Shown here one piece after another: positions 35,497 to 44,968 of a stretch of DNA of 64,000 bases. Position numbers and translations under genes: made by a program. Location: contig QCMT01000003.1 of NCBI GenBank assembly GCA_003213625.1, positions 62,001 through 126,000 of the forward strand, written 5' to 3'. This stretch comes from OCS155 cluster bacterium AG-422-J23 (lineage in GTDB: Bacteria; Actinomycetota; Acidimicrobiia; Actinomarinales; Actinomarinaceae). The number at the start of each line of letters is the position of its first letter. Position 1 is the stretch's first letter. The notes beneath the pieces were generated by a model. The model made no database searches, had not been told where the DNA came from, and saw only the letters and a program-made list of their open reading frames with translations.

Positions 35497-36324
35497 ATGA
35501 TAATTTTAAAAGATAATGAACATATATTTAATAATAAAAACCTTTGTCTCGTTCCAACGATGGGAGCTCTGCATGAAGGCCACATTGCATTAATTAATAC
35601 CGCAAAAAAAACAGAACAAGAAGTAATAGTTTCTGTATTTGTAAACAGATTTCAGTTCAATGATGATTTAGATTTTAAAAATTATCCAAGAGATTTTGAA
35701 AAAGATATTTCAATACTTAATCGATTAAATATAGAATATGCTTTTTTTCCAGATGAGGAGTATATGTTTCCTGAATCAGGTTTTGACAAACTTGATGCAG
35801 GTAATTTAGGAAAAAAATATGAAGGAAATTCTAGACCTGGTCATTTCGATGGAGTAATAACAGTCGTAAATAGGTTATTTGAATTGATTGCTCCAAAAAC
35901 TGCAGTGTTTGGAGCAAAAGATTTTCAACAATTGTTTTTAATCAACAAGTTGATTTTAGAAAAGAAATACAATATAAAACTTATTGAAAATAAGACAGTA
36001 AGAAATAGTTCAGGCCTTGCGTTAAGCAGCCGTAATCAACACCTGTCAAATAAGGGCATTCATCAGGCAAGTTTTATTTATAAATCATTGAATGCCGCAA
36101 AAGATGAATTTATAAAAACTAACAACACAATAGATGCAGTCAAAGTTGGGACAGATATTTTATTTGATAACAATATTGATTTAGATTATTTTGAAATTCT
36201 TGATCATAAAACATTTTCACCTCCAAAAAATACTACAAAAAAATTTATAATCATTACTGCTGCTTATGTTGAGGGTATAAGATTAATTGATAATATTCAG
36301 TTTGAAGTTGGAGCTACAAAATGA
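35497..36324 (+). CDS. panC: Pantothenate synthetase
   Basis: Condenses pantoate with beta-alanine using ATP. The nucleotide motif LVPTMGALHEGH is at residues 18-29. SVFVNRFQFN, YPRDFEKD, FGAKDFQQLFLI and LALSSRNQHLS are active-site blocks. The length of 275 aa is normal. AAGGG lies 10 bases before the ATG. panD, which often follows panC in actinobacteria, is missing here; coaX overlaps directly by 4 bases. Confidence 0.95.
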   Translation: MIILKDNEHIFNNKNLCLVPTMGALHEGHIALINTAKKTEQEVIVSVFVNRFQFNDDLDFKNYPRDFEKDISILNRLNIEYAFFPDEEYMFPESGFDKLDAGNLGKKYEGNSRPGHFDGVITVVNRLFELIAPKTAVFGAKDFQQLFLINKLILEKKYNIKLIENKTVRNSSGLALSSRNQHLSNKGIHQASFIYKSLNAAKDEFIKTNNTIDAVKVGTDILFDNNIDLDYFEILDHKTFSPPKNTTKKFIIITAAYVEGIRLIDNIQFEVGATK

Positions 36325-37088
36325 AAAATATAGTCGCAATTGATGTTGGAAACAGTGAAACAACTGTTGGTGTTGGAAATAATTTATCTTGGAGAAGCTA
36401 TAGGTATACAACTAGAAAAACAATTACTTCTGATGAATTATTTATGATGTTTAAAACAACAATTGACCCTGAGAGTATTAATGACGAAAATCTTGATGGC
36501 TCAATTATATGCTCAGTAGTTCCTCAAATAACTGAAAGCGTTGTAGAAGCTACCGAGAGATTTACCTCTAAAAAAGTTTATACAGTTGGCCCAGGAATAA
36601 AGACAGGTTTAAAAGTAAACATTGACAATCCAAAAGAATTGGGACCTGATAGGATTGCAAATTCTGTTGGTGGTTTCAAGATGGCTCAAAAATCTGTAAT
36701 TATTGTTGATTTGGGTACTGCCACAACTTTTGATGTAGTAAATGACAAAAAAGAATATTTAGGTGGATCAATCGCTCCAGGTATCAAAATATCGCTTGAG
36801 GCATTAACCACAAAAACATCATCATTAAAATCAGTAGAAATATTAAGCCCTAAATCAGTAATTGGTAAAAATACCTATGAAGCTATACAAAGCGGTCTTA
36901 TTTTAGGACATGCTTCGATGATAGATTCAATGTTGGAAAAAATAATTTTAGAGACAGGCACAAATCCAAAAATTGTTATTACTGGTGGCTTAGGTGAGGT
37001 AATTCAACCACAATTAAATGTCGAAACAGAGTATTCAAAAGATCTAACATTAAATGGACTTGAAGAAATATATTTTTTGAATAATTAG
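36321..37088 (+). CDS. coaX: Type III pantothenate kinase
   Basis: Phosphorylates pantothenate in CoA synthesis without feedback control by CoA. ASKHA-fold motifs: IAIDVGNSETTVG at the start, GPDRIANSVGG, IVDLGTATTFDVV and GGSIAPGI, with ITGGLG near the end. The length of 255 aa is typical. Coupled to panC by an ATGA overlap, so two consecutive steps of CoA synthesis are made together. Confidence 0.95.
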   Translation: MKNIVAIDVGNSETTVGVGNNLSWRSYRYTTRKTITSDELFMMFKTTIDPESINDENLDGSIICSVVPQITESVVEATERFTSKKVYTVGPGIKTGLKVNIDNPKELGPDRIANSVGGFKMAQKSVIIVDLGTATTFDVVNDKKEYLGGSIAPGIKISLEALTTKTSSLKSVEILSPKSVIGKNTYEAIQSGLILGHASMIDSMLEKIILETGTNPKIVITGGLGEVIQPQLNVETEYSKDLTLNGLEEIYFLNN

Positions 37089-37098
37089 GCTATGAATA

Positions 37099-38583
37099 GT
37101 GAGTAATTTTTCAAAATCAGAAAAAGAAATCTATGAACTTAGAAAGCAGAAAATTGCTTTTCTTAATGATATTAGTAGTGATTCTTTTCCCACAAAATTT
37201 AATGAATCAACAAAGATTTCAAATATTATCAGTGAACATAGAGATATTGAAGAAGGTATTCATACAGGCATATCTGTAACTGTTAGAGGAAGATTATTAA
37301 ATGCAAGATCGTTCGGCAAATTATTATTCTATGACATATTAGATCAATCTGGAAAAATTCAATTACTTGTAAATTCTGGTGAAATTGAGGATATATATCT
37401 GAGACTTTTTGAAAATTTTGATATTGGGGACATAATTGCAGTAAACGGAGAGGTAATTAAAACTAAAAAAGGGGAGCTTTCAATTAAAGTAAACCAGTCA
37501 ACAATACTATCTAAAAGTTTAAGATCATTTCCAGAGAAATGGCACGGATTAAAAGATAAAGAAACAAGATTTAGGCAAAGATACTTGGATTTAATAGTGA
37601 ACCCCGAGTCAAAAAAAATTCTAGAAACTAGATCAAAGGTAATAAAGCTTATAAGAGAATATTTACATGAAAATAGTTTTGTAGAGGTGGAAACTCCAAT
37701 ATTGCAAACTAAAGCTGGTGGTGCGATAGCAAAGCCGTTTACAACTCACCATAATGCTTTAGGTTTAGACATGTATTTAAGAATTGCACCAGAACTTTAT
37801 CTAAAAAGACTAATTATTGGTGGATTTGAAAAAGTATTTGAATTAGGAAAAATTTTCAGAAATGAAGGTATTGATCAAACACATTTACCAGAATTTACGA
37901 TGTTAGAGAGCTATCAGGCATACGTTGATGCAAATTCTGTTATGGACATGGTTGAGGATATGTGTACATATGTTTTTAAAAATTTAGAAACTGATACAAA
38001 GTTGCATTTTGGTGAAAATACCGCTGATTTCTCAGGTCCATGGAAAAGAGTAAGCATGTTTGATATGGTATCTGAAAAATTAAATATAGACATACAATTT
38101 AATTCAGATTTTAAGAAAATTAGTAAGGAATTAAAAAAGCAAGGAGTTGATTTTGAAGCCAAATCAATTGGATTACTTGTTTACGAACTTTTTGAGAATT
38201 TCGTAGAAAAAGAAATCATCGATCCAACGTTTGTAATTGATTATCCTGTTGAAGTTTCACCTTTTGCAAGGGAAAAGAAAGATGAAAAAGGCATAACAGA
38301 GAGGTTCGAACTTTTTGCATTTGGTAGTGAATTAGCAAATGGTTTTTCAGAACTTATCGACTCAGAAGACCAGGCCAAAAGATTAAAAGAACAAGCGATT
38401 AAAAAGAATGATGGTGATGAAGAAGCCCATGTTGAAGATGAAGATTATGTTGAAGCTTTACAGTATGGCTTACCTCCAACTGGTGGTTTAGGTTTTGGGG
38501 TTGACCGCTTTGTCATGATGCTTGTGGGAAAAACTTCAATACGTGAAGTAATTTCATTTACACATTTAAAACCAGAAAATTAA
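37099..38583 (+). CDS. lysS: Lysyl-tRNA synthetase, class II
   Basis: Charges tRNA-Lys. An N-terminal OB-fold anticodon domain (TVRGRLLNARSFGKLLFYDI) precedes the class II core with motif 2 FRNEGIDQTHLPEFTMLE and motif 3 GLGFGVDRFVMMLVG. At 494 aa it is complete. GTG start. It ends the tilS-lysS co-directional block and overlaps the convergent polyprenyl synthase gene by 4 bases. Confidence 0.96.
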   Translation: MSNFSKSEKEIYELRKQKIAFLNDISSDSFPTKFNESTKISNIISEHRDIEEGIHTGISVTVRGRLLNARSFGKLLFYDILDQSGKIQLLVNSGEIEDIYLRLFENFDIGDIIAVNGEVIKTKKGELSIKVNQSTILSKSLRSFPEKWHGLKDKETRFRQRYLDLIVNPESKKILETRSKVIKLIREYLHENSFVEVETPILQTKAGGAIAKPFTTHHNALGLDMYLRIAPELYLKRLIIGGFEKVFELGKIFRNEGIDQTHLPEFTMLESYQAYVDANSVMDMVEDMCTYVFKNLETDTKLHFGENTADFSGPWKRVSMFDMVSEKLNIDIQFNSDFKKISKELKKQGVDFEAKSIGLLVYELFENFVEKEIIDPTFVIDYPVEVSPFAREKKDEKGITERFELFAFGSELANGFSELIDSEDQAKRLKEQAIKKNDGDEEAHVEDEDYVEALQYGLPPTGGLGFGVDRFVMMLVGKTSIREVISFTHLKPEN

Positions 38584-39557
38584 TTACTTCTCTCAATAAG
38601 GTATCTGTTTAAATCTAAAAGTATATTTCGAATATCTTTGTTCTCAATTTTCATTGCAGCATTTTCACTTTTTTCAATATGTGTTTTGAGAAACAATTTT
38701 GATTCTGAGATAATCTCGTCATTGTTGAATTCAGAAATAACTTCTTTTAAAATTACTTTTTCATCAGAGACATCTGATAATATTTTTTTAATCTTTTCTG
38801 GCTGTTTCTTTAAAGCAATTAAAACTGGCAATGTGTATGTACCCTCAAGAATGTCGTTGCCTGAAGGCTTACCCAAAGTTTGTTCGTCAGAACTCAAATC
38901 CAATATATCATCTGTAATCTGAAAAATAATTCCATTGTGCCAAGCCCATTCACTTATAAAATTTACAGACTCTTGATTACTATCTGAAGCCATTGCTCCT
39001 AACTTTGCACTTGTCTTTATTAAGCTTGCCGTTTTGCCCTGAATTATTTTCATGTAATCTTCAGTTCCATGATTTGTGTCATATGAAAATTGAACTTCTT
39101 TAGTTTGACCTTCAACAAGCTGAGCATATGTGGAAGCTAATAGCTTTACAGATTCAAGTCCTAATGACTCAGCTGCCAACTCAGAGGACCTTGCAAGAAG
39201 GTAATCTCCTGCCAAAATTGCTAGAGTTGAGTTCCATTGTTTATTTGTACTTACTACCCCTCTTCTCGTTGTTGCATCGTCAATAACATCATCGTGATAT
39301 AAGCTTCCAAGATGTATTAGCTCGACTGAAACACCAGCATCAATTACTTTTTTATTATCTCCTTCACCTAATTTTCCTGCCAGCAGAGCAATCAATGGTC
39401 TGAATCTTTTTCCACCAGCTGATATTAAGTATTGTGATATCTCTGTGAGATATGGATCAGAAGAACTACTGATTTCTATAAGTCTGTCCTCTAATAAATC
39501 AAGATCTTCCCAAATGCTTTGTATAGGAATTATGTTTTTTAACTCTTTTGATTCCAT
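38580..39557 (-). CDS. Polyprenyl diphosphate synthase
   Basis: Elongates isoprenoid diphosphates, probably for the menaquinone side chain. The first aspartate-rich motif is in HLGSLYHDDVIDDATTRRG and the second in QITDDILDLSSDEQTLGKP. AGGKRFRPLIALLAG supplies the diphosphate-binding residues. The residues before the first motif are small (LGS-LY), compatible with a long-chain product, but length cannot be assigned by eye. At 325 aa it is normal. Divergent from clpC. Confidence 0.9.
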   Translation of the reverse strand: MESKELKNIIPIQSIWEDLDLLEDRLIEISSSSDPYLTEISQYLISAGGKRFRPLIALLAGKLGEGDNKKVIDAGVSVELIHLGSLYHDDVIDDATTRRGVVSTNKQWNSTLAILAGDYLLARSSELAAESLGLESVKLLASTYAQLVEGQTKEVQFSYDTNHGTEDYMKIIQGKTASLIKTSAKLGAMASDSNQESVNFISEWAWHNGIIFQITDDILDLSSDEQTLGKPSGNDILEGTYTLPVLIALKKQPEKIKKILSDVSDEKVILKEVISEFNNDEIISESKLFLKTHIEKSENAAMKIENKDIRNILLDLNRYLIERSN

Positions 39558-39625
39558 AAGTTAAAGAATAAGAGGATTTCACAAATAGTTGTAATTTTCG
39601 TTTAGAGGTATAAACAGAGCCTTAT

Positions 39626-39631
39626 TAATAT
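39626..39631 (+). promoter_or_regulatory. -10 box for clpC (leaderless)
   Basis: TAATAT ends 6 bases before the clpC ATG at 39638, so the RNA would start at or next to the start codon. No Shine-Dalgarno is present. I see no CIRCE element or CtsR box. Confidence 0.4.
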
Positions 39632-39637
39632 AAACGT

Positions 39638-42118
39638 ATGTTTGAGAGGTTTACAGATAGAGCTAGAAGAGTTGTCGTTCTTGCACAAGAAGAAGCAAGA
39701 AGACTAAACCATAATTATATTGGTACAGAGCACATCTTACTTGGTTTAATACAAGAAGGTGAAGGTCATGCTGCTAAAGCAATTGAAGAACTTAACATAA
39801 GCATAGATAGCGTAAGATCTGAAGTTGTTGAAATTATAGGAGAAGGCCAACAATCACCAAGTGGTCACATACCTTTTACACCTAGAGCAAAGAAAGTTTT
39901 AGAATTATCCCTCAGAGAAGCATTACAGCTTGGTCACAACTACATCGGAACAGAACACATTTTATTAGGTTTAATTAGAGAGGGTGAAGGCGTAGCAGCT
40001 CAGGTACTGAAAAAACTTGGAGCTGAACTATCACAAGTTAGACAGACTGTTATAAAACTTATTTCAAATTCGGGTGAAGGCAAAAAAGCTCAAGCGGCTT
40101 CAACAGGTGGAAGAGAAAGACCGGGATCAGGGACTGGTTCAGCAATACTTGATCAATTTGGAAGAAATCTTACAAGAATGGGTAAAGAGGGCAAGCTAGA
40201 CCCTGTTATTGGAAGAACAACTGAAATCGAAAGAGTGATGCAAATTCTCTCAAGAAGAACAAAAAATAATCCTGTTTTAATCGGTGAACCAGGTGTCGGA
40301 AAAACAGCAATTGTTGAAGGGTTAGCACAAAAAATTGTATCAGGAGATGTGCCATCGACATTACAGGGTAAACAAATTTACACATTAGATTTATCAGCTT
40401 TGGTTGCAGGCTCAAGATATCGTGGAGATTTTGAGGAAAGACTTAAAAAAGTTTTAAAAGAAATAAAAACAAGAGGTGACATTGTTTTATTTATTGATGA
40501 AATTCATACATTAGTTGGTGCTGGAGCTGCTGAAGGAGCCATCGATGCTGCATCAATATTAAAACCAATGCTTGCGAGAGGTGAGTTACAAACAGTAGGA
40601 GCTACAACATTAGAAGAATTTAGAAAGCATTTTGAGAAAGATGCAGCATTAGAAAGAAGATTTCAATCAGTGAAAGTTGATGAGCCAAATCTCTCAGATG
40701 CAATTGAGATACTTGATGGGTTAAAAGATCGATACGAAATTCACCACGGTGTCAGATTCACTGATCAAGCAATTGCATCAGCAGTCAATATGGCTGATAG
40801 ATACATTTCAGACCGATTTTTACCAGATAAAGCTATCGATTTAATTGATGAAGCAGGAAGCCGTATGAGAGTATACAAAAAGCCTTTAGATGCTGACAAA
40901 CAAGAGCTCTCTGACAAACTTAAAAATCTTAGAGAACAAAAGATTGATGCTGTTCAATCACAATTATTTGAAAAAGCTGCTCAAATAAGAGACCAAGAAA
41001 AAGTCTTGTTGGATGAAGTTGACTCTATTGAAGGAAGTAGCTCTTCAGACATCGAGATGGTCATTGATGAGGAAGAAATAGCAGAAGTACTAGCACAATG
41101 GACAGGAATTCCCGTACATAGATTAACACAGGAAGAAACAGCAAGATTACTTGAAATGGAAAATGAACTCCATAAGAGAATTGTTGGACAAAATGAAGCA
41201 ATCACTGCTGTTTCAAAGGCTATTAGAAGAACAAGGTCAGGCTTAAAAGATCCGAAAAGACCATCAGGTTCATTTATTTTCCTTGGACCATCAGGTGTTG
41301 GAAAGACTGAAACTGCAAAAGCACTAGCTGAGTTTTTATTTGGCGATGAAGATTCTTTAATTCAAATCGATATGTCAGAATACATGGAAAAGCACACAGT
41401 AAGTAGGTTAATTGGATCTCCTCCAGGTTATGTTGGTTATGATGAGGGTGGGCAATTAACTGAAGCAGTTAGAAGAAAACCATTTAGTGTTGTTCTTTTG
41501 GATGAGGTAGAAAAAGCACATCCAGATGTATTCAACACTCTGTTACAGATTCTTGAAGACGGTAGGCTAACCGATGCACAGGGTAGAACAGTTGACTTTA
41601 AGAATACTGTCATAATAATGACAAGCAACCTTGGTACTAAAGATCTTTCAAAAAATATTGGATTTAGTAACTTAACTGACTTAGATTCATACGAAAAAAT
41701 GAAATCTAAAGTTAATGAGGAGCTCAAGCGTTATTTCAAGCCAGAATTTTTAAATCGTATTGATGAAACTATCGTTTTCCATGAATTAACACTTGATGAA
41801 GTAAAAGAGATTGTTGACTTAATGCTTGATAGAGTTCACAAACAACTTAAAAATTCAGATTTAGAAATAGTTTTGTCTGATGAAGCAAAACAGTATTTAG
41901 CTACCGAAGGATATAATAAAGAATTCGGAGCTCGACCATTAAGAAGGTCTATACAAAGACTTCTAGAAGATCCATTATCTGAAGAGCTACTTCAAGGTAA
42001 ATATAAAGCTGGTTCAACAATCATTGTCTCACTAAATGAAGAAAATGGGACACTTGAATTTGAATCAGTAGAAGCTCCAAATGAACCCGAAGTTGACTTC
42101 GCAGATTCAGATTCCTAA
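39638..42118 (+). CDS. clpC: ATP-dependent Clp protease ATPase subunit ClpC
   Basis: HSP100 unfoldase that feeds ClpP. Two Clp-N repeats occupy residues 1-145 (both with [13 protein letters not shown]). The D1 AAA domain has Walker [14 protein letters not shown]-type coiled coil (about 420-460) separates it from D2 with GPSGVGKTE. The C-terminus has [22 protein letters not shown], then an acidic tail. The UVR region and 826 aa mark ClpC rather than ClpB. It is the last gene of the classical lysS-clpC order; lsr2 is absent between them. Confidence 0.96.
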   Translation: MFERFTDRARRVVVLAQEEARRLNHNYIGTEHILLGLIQEGEGHAAKAIEELNISIDSVRSEVVEIIGEGQQSPSGHIPFTPRAKKVLELSLREALQLGHNYIGTEHILLGLIREGEGVAAQVLKKLGAELSQVRQTVIKLISNSGEGKKAQAASTGGRERPGSGTGSAILDQFGRNLTRMGKEGKLDPVIGRTTEIERVMQILSRRTKNNPVLIGEPGVGKTAIVEGLAQKIVSGDVPSTLQGKQIYTLDLSALVAGSRYRGDFEERLKKVLKEIKTRGDIVLFIDEIHTLVGAGAAEGAIDAASILKPMLARGELQTVGATTLEEFRKHFEKDAALERRFQSVKVDEPNLSDAIEILDGLKDRYEIHHGVRFTDQAIASAVNMADRYISDRFLPDKAIDLIDEAGSRMRVYKKPLDADKQELSDKLKNLREQKIDAVQSQLFEKAAQIRDQEKVLLDEVDSIEGSSSSDIEMVIDEEEIAEVLAQWTGIPVHRLTQEETARLLEMENELHKRIVGQNEAITAVSKAIRRTRSGLKDPKRPSGSFIFLGPSGVGKTETAKALAEFLFGDEDSLIQIDMSEYMEKHTVSRLIGSPPGYVGYDEGGQLTEAVRRKPFSVVLLDEVEKAHPDVFNTLLQILEDGRLTDAQGRTVDFKNTVIIMTSNLGTKDLSKNIGFSNLTDLDSYEKMKSKVNEELKRYFKPEFLNRIDETIVFHELTLDEVKEIVDLMLDRVHKQLKNSDLEIVLSDEAKQYLATEGYNKEFGARPLRRSIQRLLEDPLSEELLQGKYKAGSTIIVSLNEENGTLEFESVEAPNEPEVDFADSDS

Positions 42119-42182
42119 GTTAAATCTGTCAAACCAATATAAAAAATATACAGGTATCAAAAGATAATTAATTAAAAATTGC

Positions 42183-42249
42183 TACTATAAATTCCAACGG
42201 GGTTTTAAAGGTATTTTTATACCTACAACTAGTTGGACAAGGAGTAAAC
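42183..42249 (+). promoter_or_regulatory. Promoter and folded leader of the BMP transporter operon
   Basis: TACTATAAAT (42183-42192) is a likely -10. The RNA from about 42197 could fold with an inner hairpin AGGTAT-TTTT-ATACCT (42209-42224). It could be closed by an outer pairing TCCAAC (42193-42198) with GTTGGA (42232-42237), which ends right before the ribosome site AAGGAG (42238-42243). No known riboswitch class is recognised. The outer stem partly overlaps the presumed start site. Confidence 0.4.
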
Positions 42250-43389
42250 GTGACTCGAATGAAGTCAAAATGGCTTGTACTTTTTATAGTATTTGGCCTT
42301 ATATTAACTGCTTGTGGGGGAAGTTCAGATGACGCAGCTGAAGAAGTTGTTGTAGAAGAAGAGCCGGCTGAAACGCTTGATGCTCCAGCTACAACGGCAG
42401 CAGCAGCTGAACCAGAAGAACCAGCCGCAAAGGTATGTTTAGTATTGGATATCGGAGGTCTAGGCGACCAAGGATTCAATGACATGGCTTATGATGGATA
42501 CAACAAAGCATTAGCAGATTTTAATGTTGAAGGTACCTTCTTAGAGCCAGATGAAGGTGGCGAAAACAGAGGTGAATTATTAGATCTTTGTGCTGCCGAT
42601 GGTAACGATCTTGTAATCGGTAATGGTTTCCTTTTCGCAGGAGCAATTACTGAAGCTGCAGCAAATCACCCTGATGTAAACTTCGCCATAACAGATGAAA
42701 CATTTGTTCAAGGTGAAAATATTAGATCAATGGTTTTTGCTGAGGAACAAGGTTCATATCTTGTTGGTGTAGCAGCCGCTCTCAAAACAACATCAAATGT
42801 TGTTGGTTTTGTTGGTGGAGTTGATATACCATTAATCCATGCTTTCGAAGCAGGATTCATACAAGGTGTAAGATCAGTTAATCCAGATATCACAATTATC
42901 TCTAAATATGCATCCGTACCTCCTGACTTTTCAGGTTTCAATGATCCTGTTAAAGGAAAAGAAATCGCACTAGCTATGTATGAAGAGGGAGCTGACATTG
43001 TTTACCACGCCGCTGGCGGTACTGGTATTGGTGTATGTCAAGCAACCGCAGAAGCATCAGCTGGTGGTGAAAAAGTCTGGTGTATCGGTGTTGACACTGA
43101 TCAAATTACAACGATTGGTTCAGCATTCCCAGAAACACAAGAATACTTCCTATCATCAATGTTAAAGCAGGTTGATGTTGCAGTTTATAACGCAATCAGA
43201 GATGTTGTAAACGGTGATTTTGGAAGTGGTTCTGATGGCGGACCAGCCGTTATTAGAGAAAACCTTGCTAGTGGTGGAATAGATATTTCATATACCGGTG
43301 GTTACATCGATGATATAAAAGATTCTATTGAAGCTGCAAGGGCAGATATTATTAGTGGAGCAGTTACAGTTTCAAGAGAACGTCCCTAA
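42250..43389 (+). CDS. BMP-family substrate-binding lipoprotein (nucleoside ABC importer)
   Basis: Extracellular lipid-anchored receptor of the BMP/Med/PnrA family, which usually binds purine nucleosides. The lipobox LTAC places the lipidated Cys at residue 22, after a hydrophobic signal peptide. An acidic Ala/Glu/Thr linker runs to about residue 60. The receptor fold shows DIGGLGDQGFNDMAYDG, NHPDVNFAITD, GFVGGVDIPLIHAFEAGF and VYHAAGGTGIGV. The GTG start is set by AAGGAG 6 bases upstream. It heads a four-gene importer. The substrate is inferred from family only. Confidence 0.92.
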   Translation: MTRMKSKWLVLFIVFGLILTACGGSSDDAAEEVVVEEEPAETLDAPATTAAAAEPEEPAAKVCLVLDIGGLGDQGFNDMAYDGYNKALADFNVEGTFLEPDEGGENRGELLDLCAADGNDLVIGNGFLFAGAITEAAANHPDVNFAITDETFVQGENIRSMVFAEEQGSYLVGVAAALKTTSNVVGFVGGVDIPLIHAFEAGFIQGVRSVNPDITIISKYASVPPDFSGFNDPVKGKEIALAMYEEGADIVYHAAGGTGIGVCQATAEASAGGEKVWCIGVDTDQITTIGSAFPETQEYFLSSMLKQVDVAVYNAIRDVVNGDFGSGSDGGPAVIRENLASGGIDISYTGGYIDDIKDSIEAARADIISGAVTVSRERP

Positions 43390-43405
43390 TAATCAATAAA
43401 TTTGT

Positions 43406-43440
43406 TTTATTCGTTCCAAGTTTTACTTGGAACGAATAAA
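43406..43440 (+). promoter_or_regulatory. Perfect 15-bp intercistronic stem-loop
   Basis: TTTATTCGTTCCAAG (43406-43420), loop TTTTA, then the exact complement (43426-43440). It sits between the receptor gene and the ATPase gene. There is no U-run after the stem, so it is more likely an mRNA 3'-end stabiliser or a partial terminator that keeps receptor mRNA in excess over the membrane parts. Confidence 0.75.
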
Positions 43441-43456
43441 CATTTAAAACAATTTC

Positions 43457-44968
43457 ATGAGTAAATCAATAAAAATTCAGGATATATCGAAAAGTTATCC
43501 AGGAGTTAAAGCTAACTCTAACGTATCGTTTGACATTGACAATGCTTCAATACATGCCATTGTTGGTGAAAATGGAGCTGGAAAATCTACATTAATGAAG
43601 ATACTTTACGGTATGGTAAAACCTGATTTTGGAGAAATATATGTCTTCGACGAAAAGATTTCTCTAAGTTCCCCAAAAGATGCTATTAATTATGGTCTTG
43701 GAATGGTTCATCAGCACTTTATGTTAGCTGACAATTTTACAGTACTTGAAAGTATCATTTTGGGCATAGATGGTGCAGGAATTACAAATCTAAAACTTGA
43801 AAAATACAGAGAGTCAATTAATGAGGTCATGAGCAGATATTCATTGAATGTAGAGCTAGACAGATTTGTTGACGATCTAGGTGTGGGCGAGAAACAAAGA
43901 GTAGAAATTTTAAAGGTATTATTCAGAGGAGCAAAAATACTTATTCTTGACGAACCGACAGCAGTTTTAGTTCCCCAAGAAGTAGATGAATTATTTAAAA
44001 ATCTTAAAGAATTGCAAAAAAATGGAGTCACAATAATCTTTATTTCACATAAATTAGATGAAGTATTGAAAATTGCAGATCAAATAACTGTTATGAGAGG
44101 TGGAGAAATTGTTGGCACTGTTGATTCCGAAGGTATAGACAAGAAAGATCTTGCTGAAATGATGATAGGAAAAAGTTTACCAAAACCTCCTGAAAGAACT
44201 TCTGAAAGTAGTCAAGATAATGTATTAAAGATAGAAAATTTAAATTCTAGAAATGAGGAGGGAAAGAGAGTCTTTGAAGATATCTCTTTTGAAATTAAAA
44301 AATCTGAGATTTTGGGAATAGCGGGTGTAGAAGGAAACGGGCAAAAAGAATTAATCGAATCGATAATTGGAATCCATACAATAGAGGATGGCGAAGTATA
44401 TCTTGAAAATCAAAATTTAAATGATTATGGAGTAAAAGATAGACTTGATTTAGGTATAAGCTTCATTCCTGAGGACAGGCAAGCTCAGGCCCTAGTAATG
44501 GAAATGAAACTAAATGACAATATTATTCTAGGTCGTCAAACAAAAGACATTTATAAAACAAACCTCTCTACTGTAAATTTTAAAAATGCTGGTGAGATAT
44601 CAAGACAAGTAATTTCCGATTTTAATGTTAAAACTCCAAATGAAACTACTATTGCAACAGCATTATCAGGAGGTAATCAGCAAAAATTTGTAGTTGGTAG
44701 GGAATTAGATGATGATCCAAAAGTATTAATCGCATCACAACCAACGAGGGGAATTGATATCGGCGCCCAAGCTCTAATTTGGGATAAACTCAGAGAAACT
44801 AGAGATAATGGCTTAGGAGTACTCCTAGTCTCTGCTGATTTAGAAGAATTAATTGGATTATCTGATCGCATAATCGTAATTTATCAGGGAAAATTTGTAG
44901 CTAATTTAGATCCTCAAAATATAACACCAGAGGATCTAGGTGCTTATATGACAGGTTTAAAACAATGA
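43457..44968 (+). CDS. Nucleoside ABC importer, duplicated ATPase subunit
   Basis: RbsA/YufO-type protein with two ABC domains in 503 aa. The first has Walker A GENGAGKST (37-45), a variant signature LGVGEKQR and Walker B ILILDEPTAVL. The second has a degenerate Walker A (GVEGNGQKE), a clear signature LSGGNQQK and Walker B VLIASQPTRGIDIG. This asymmetry is normal for sugar/nucleoside importers of this class. It overlaps the next permease gene by 4 bases. Confidence 0.93.
   Translation: MSKSIKIQDISKSYPGVKANSNVSFDIDNASIHAIVGENGAGKSTLMKILYGMVKPDFGEIYVFDEKISLSSPKDAINYGLGMVHQHFMLADNFTVLESIILGIDGAGITNLKLEKYRESINEVMSRYSLNVELDRFVDDLGVGEKQRVEILKVLFRGAKILILDEPTAVLVPQEVDELFKNLKELQKNGVTIIFISHKLDEVLKIADQITVMRGGEIVGTVDSEGIDKKDLAEMMIGKSLPKPPERTSESSQDNVLKIENLNSRNEEGKRVFEDISFEIKKSEILGIAGVEGNGQKELIESIIGIHTIEDGEVYLENQNLNDYGVKDRLDLGISFIPEDRQAQALVMEMKLNDNIILGRQTKDIYKTNLSTVNFKNAGEISRQVISDFNVKTPNETTIATALSGGNQQKFVVGRELDDDPKVLIASQPTRGIDIGAQALIWDKLRETRDNGLGVLLVSADLEELIGLSDRIIVIYQGKFVANLDPQNITPEDLGAYMTGLKQ

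Noticed and set aside
39575-39595. Rex-like site between the polyprenyl synthase and clpC (TTTCACAA...TTGTAA)
   Set aside because: Only a half-site is present and the order of the arms is reversed relative to Rex operators.
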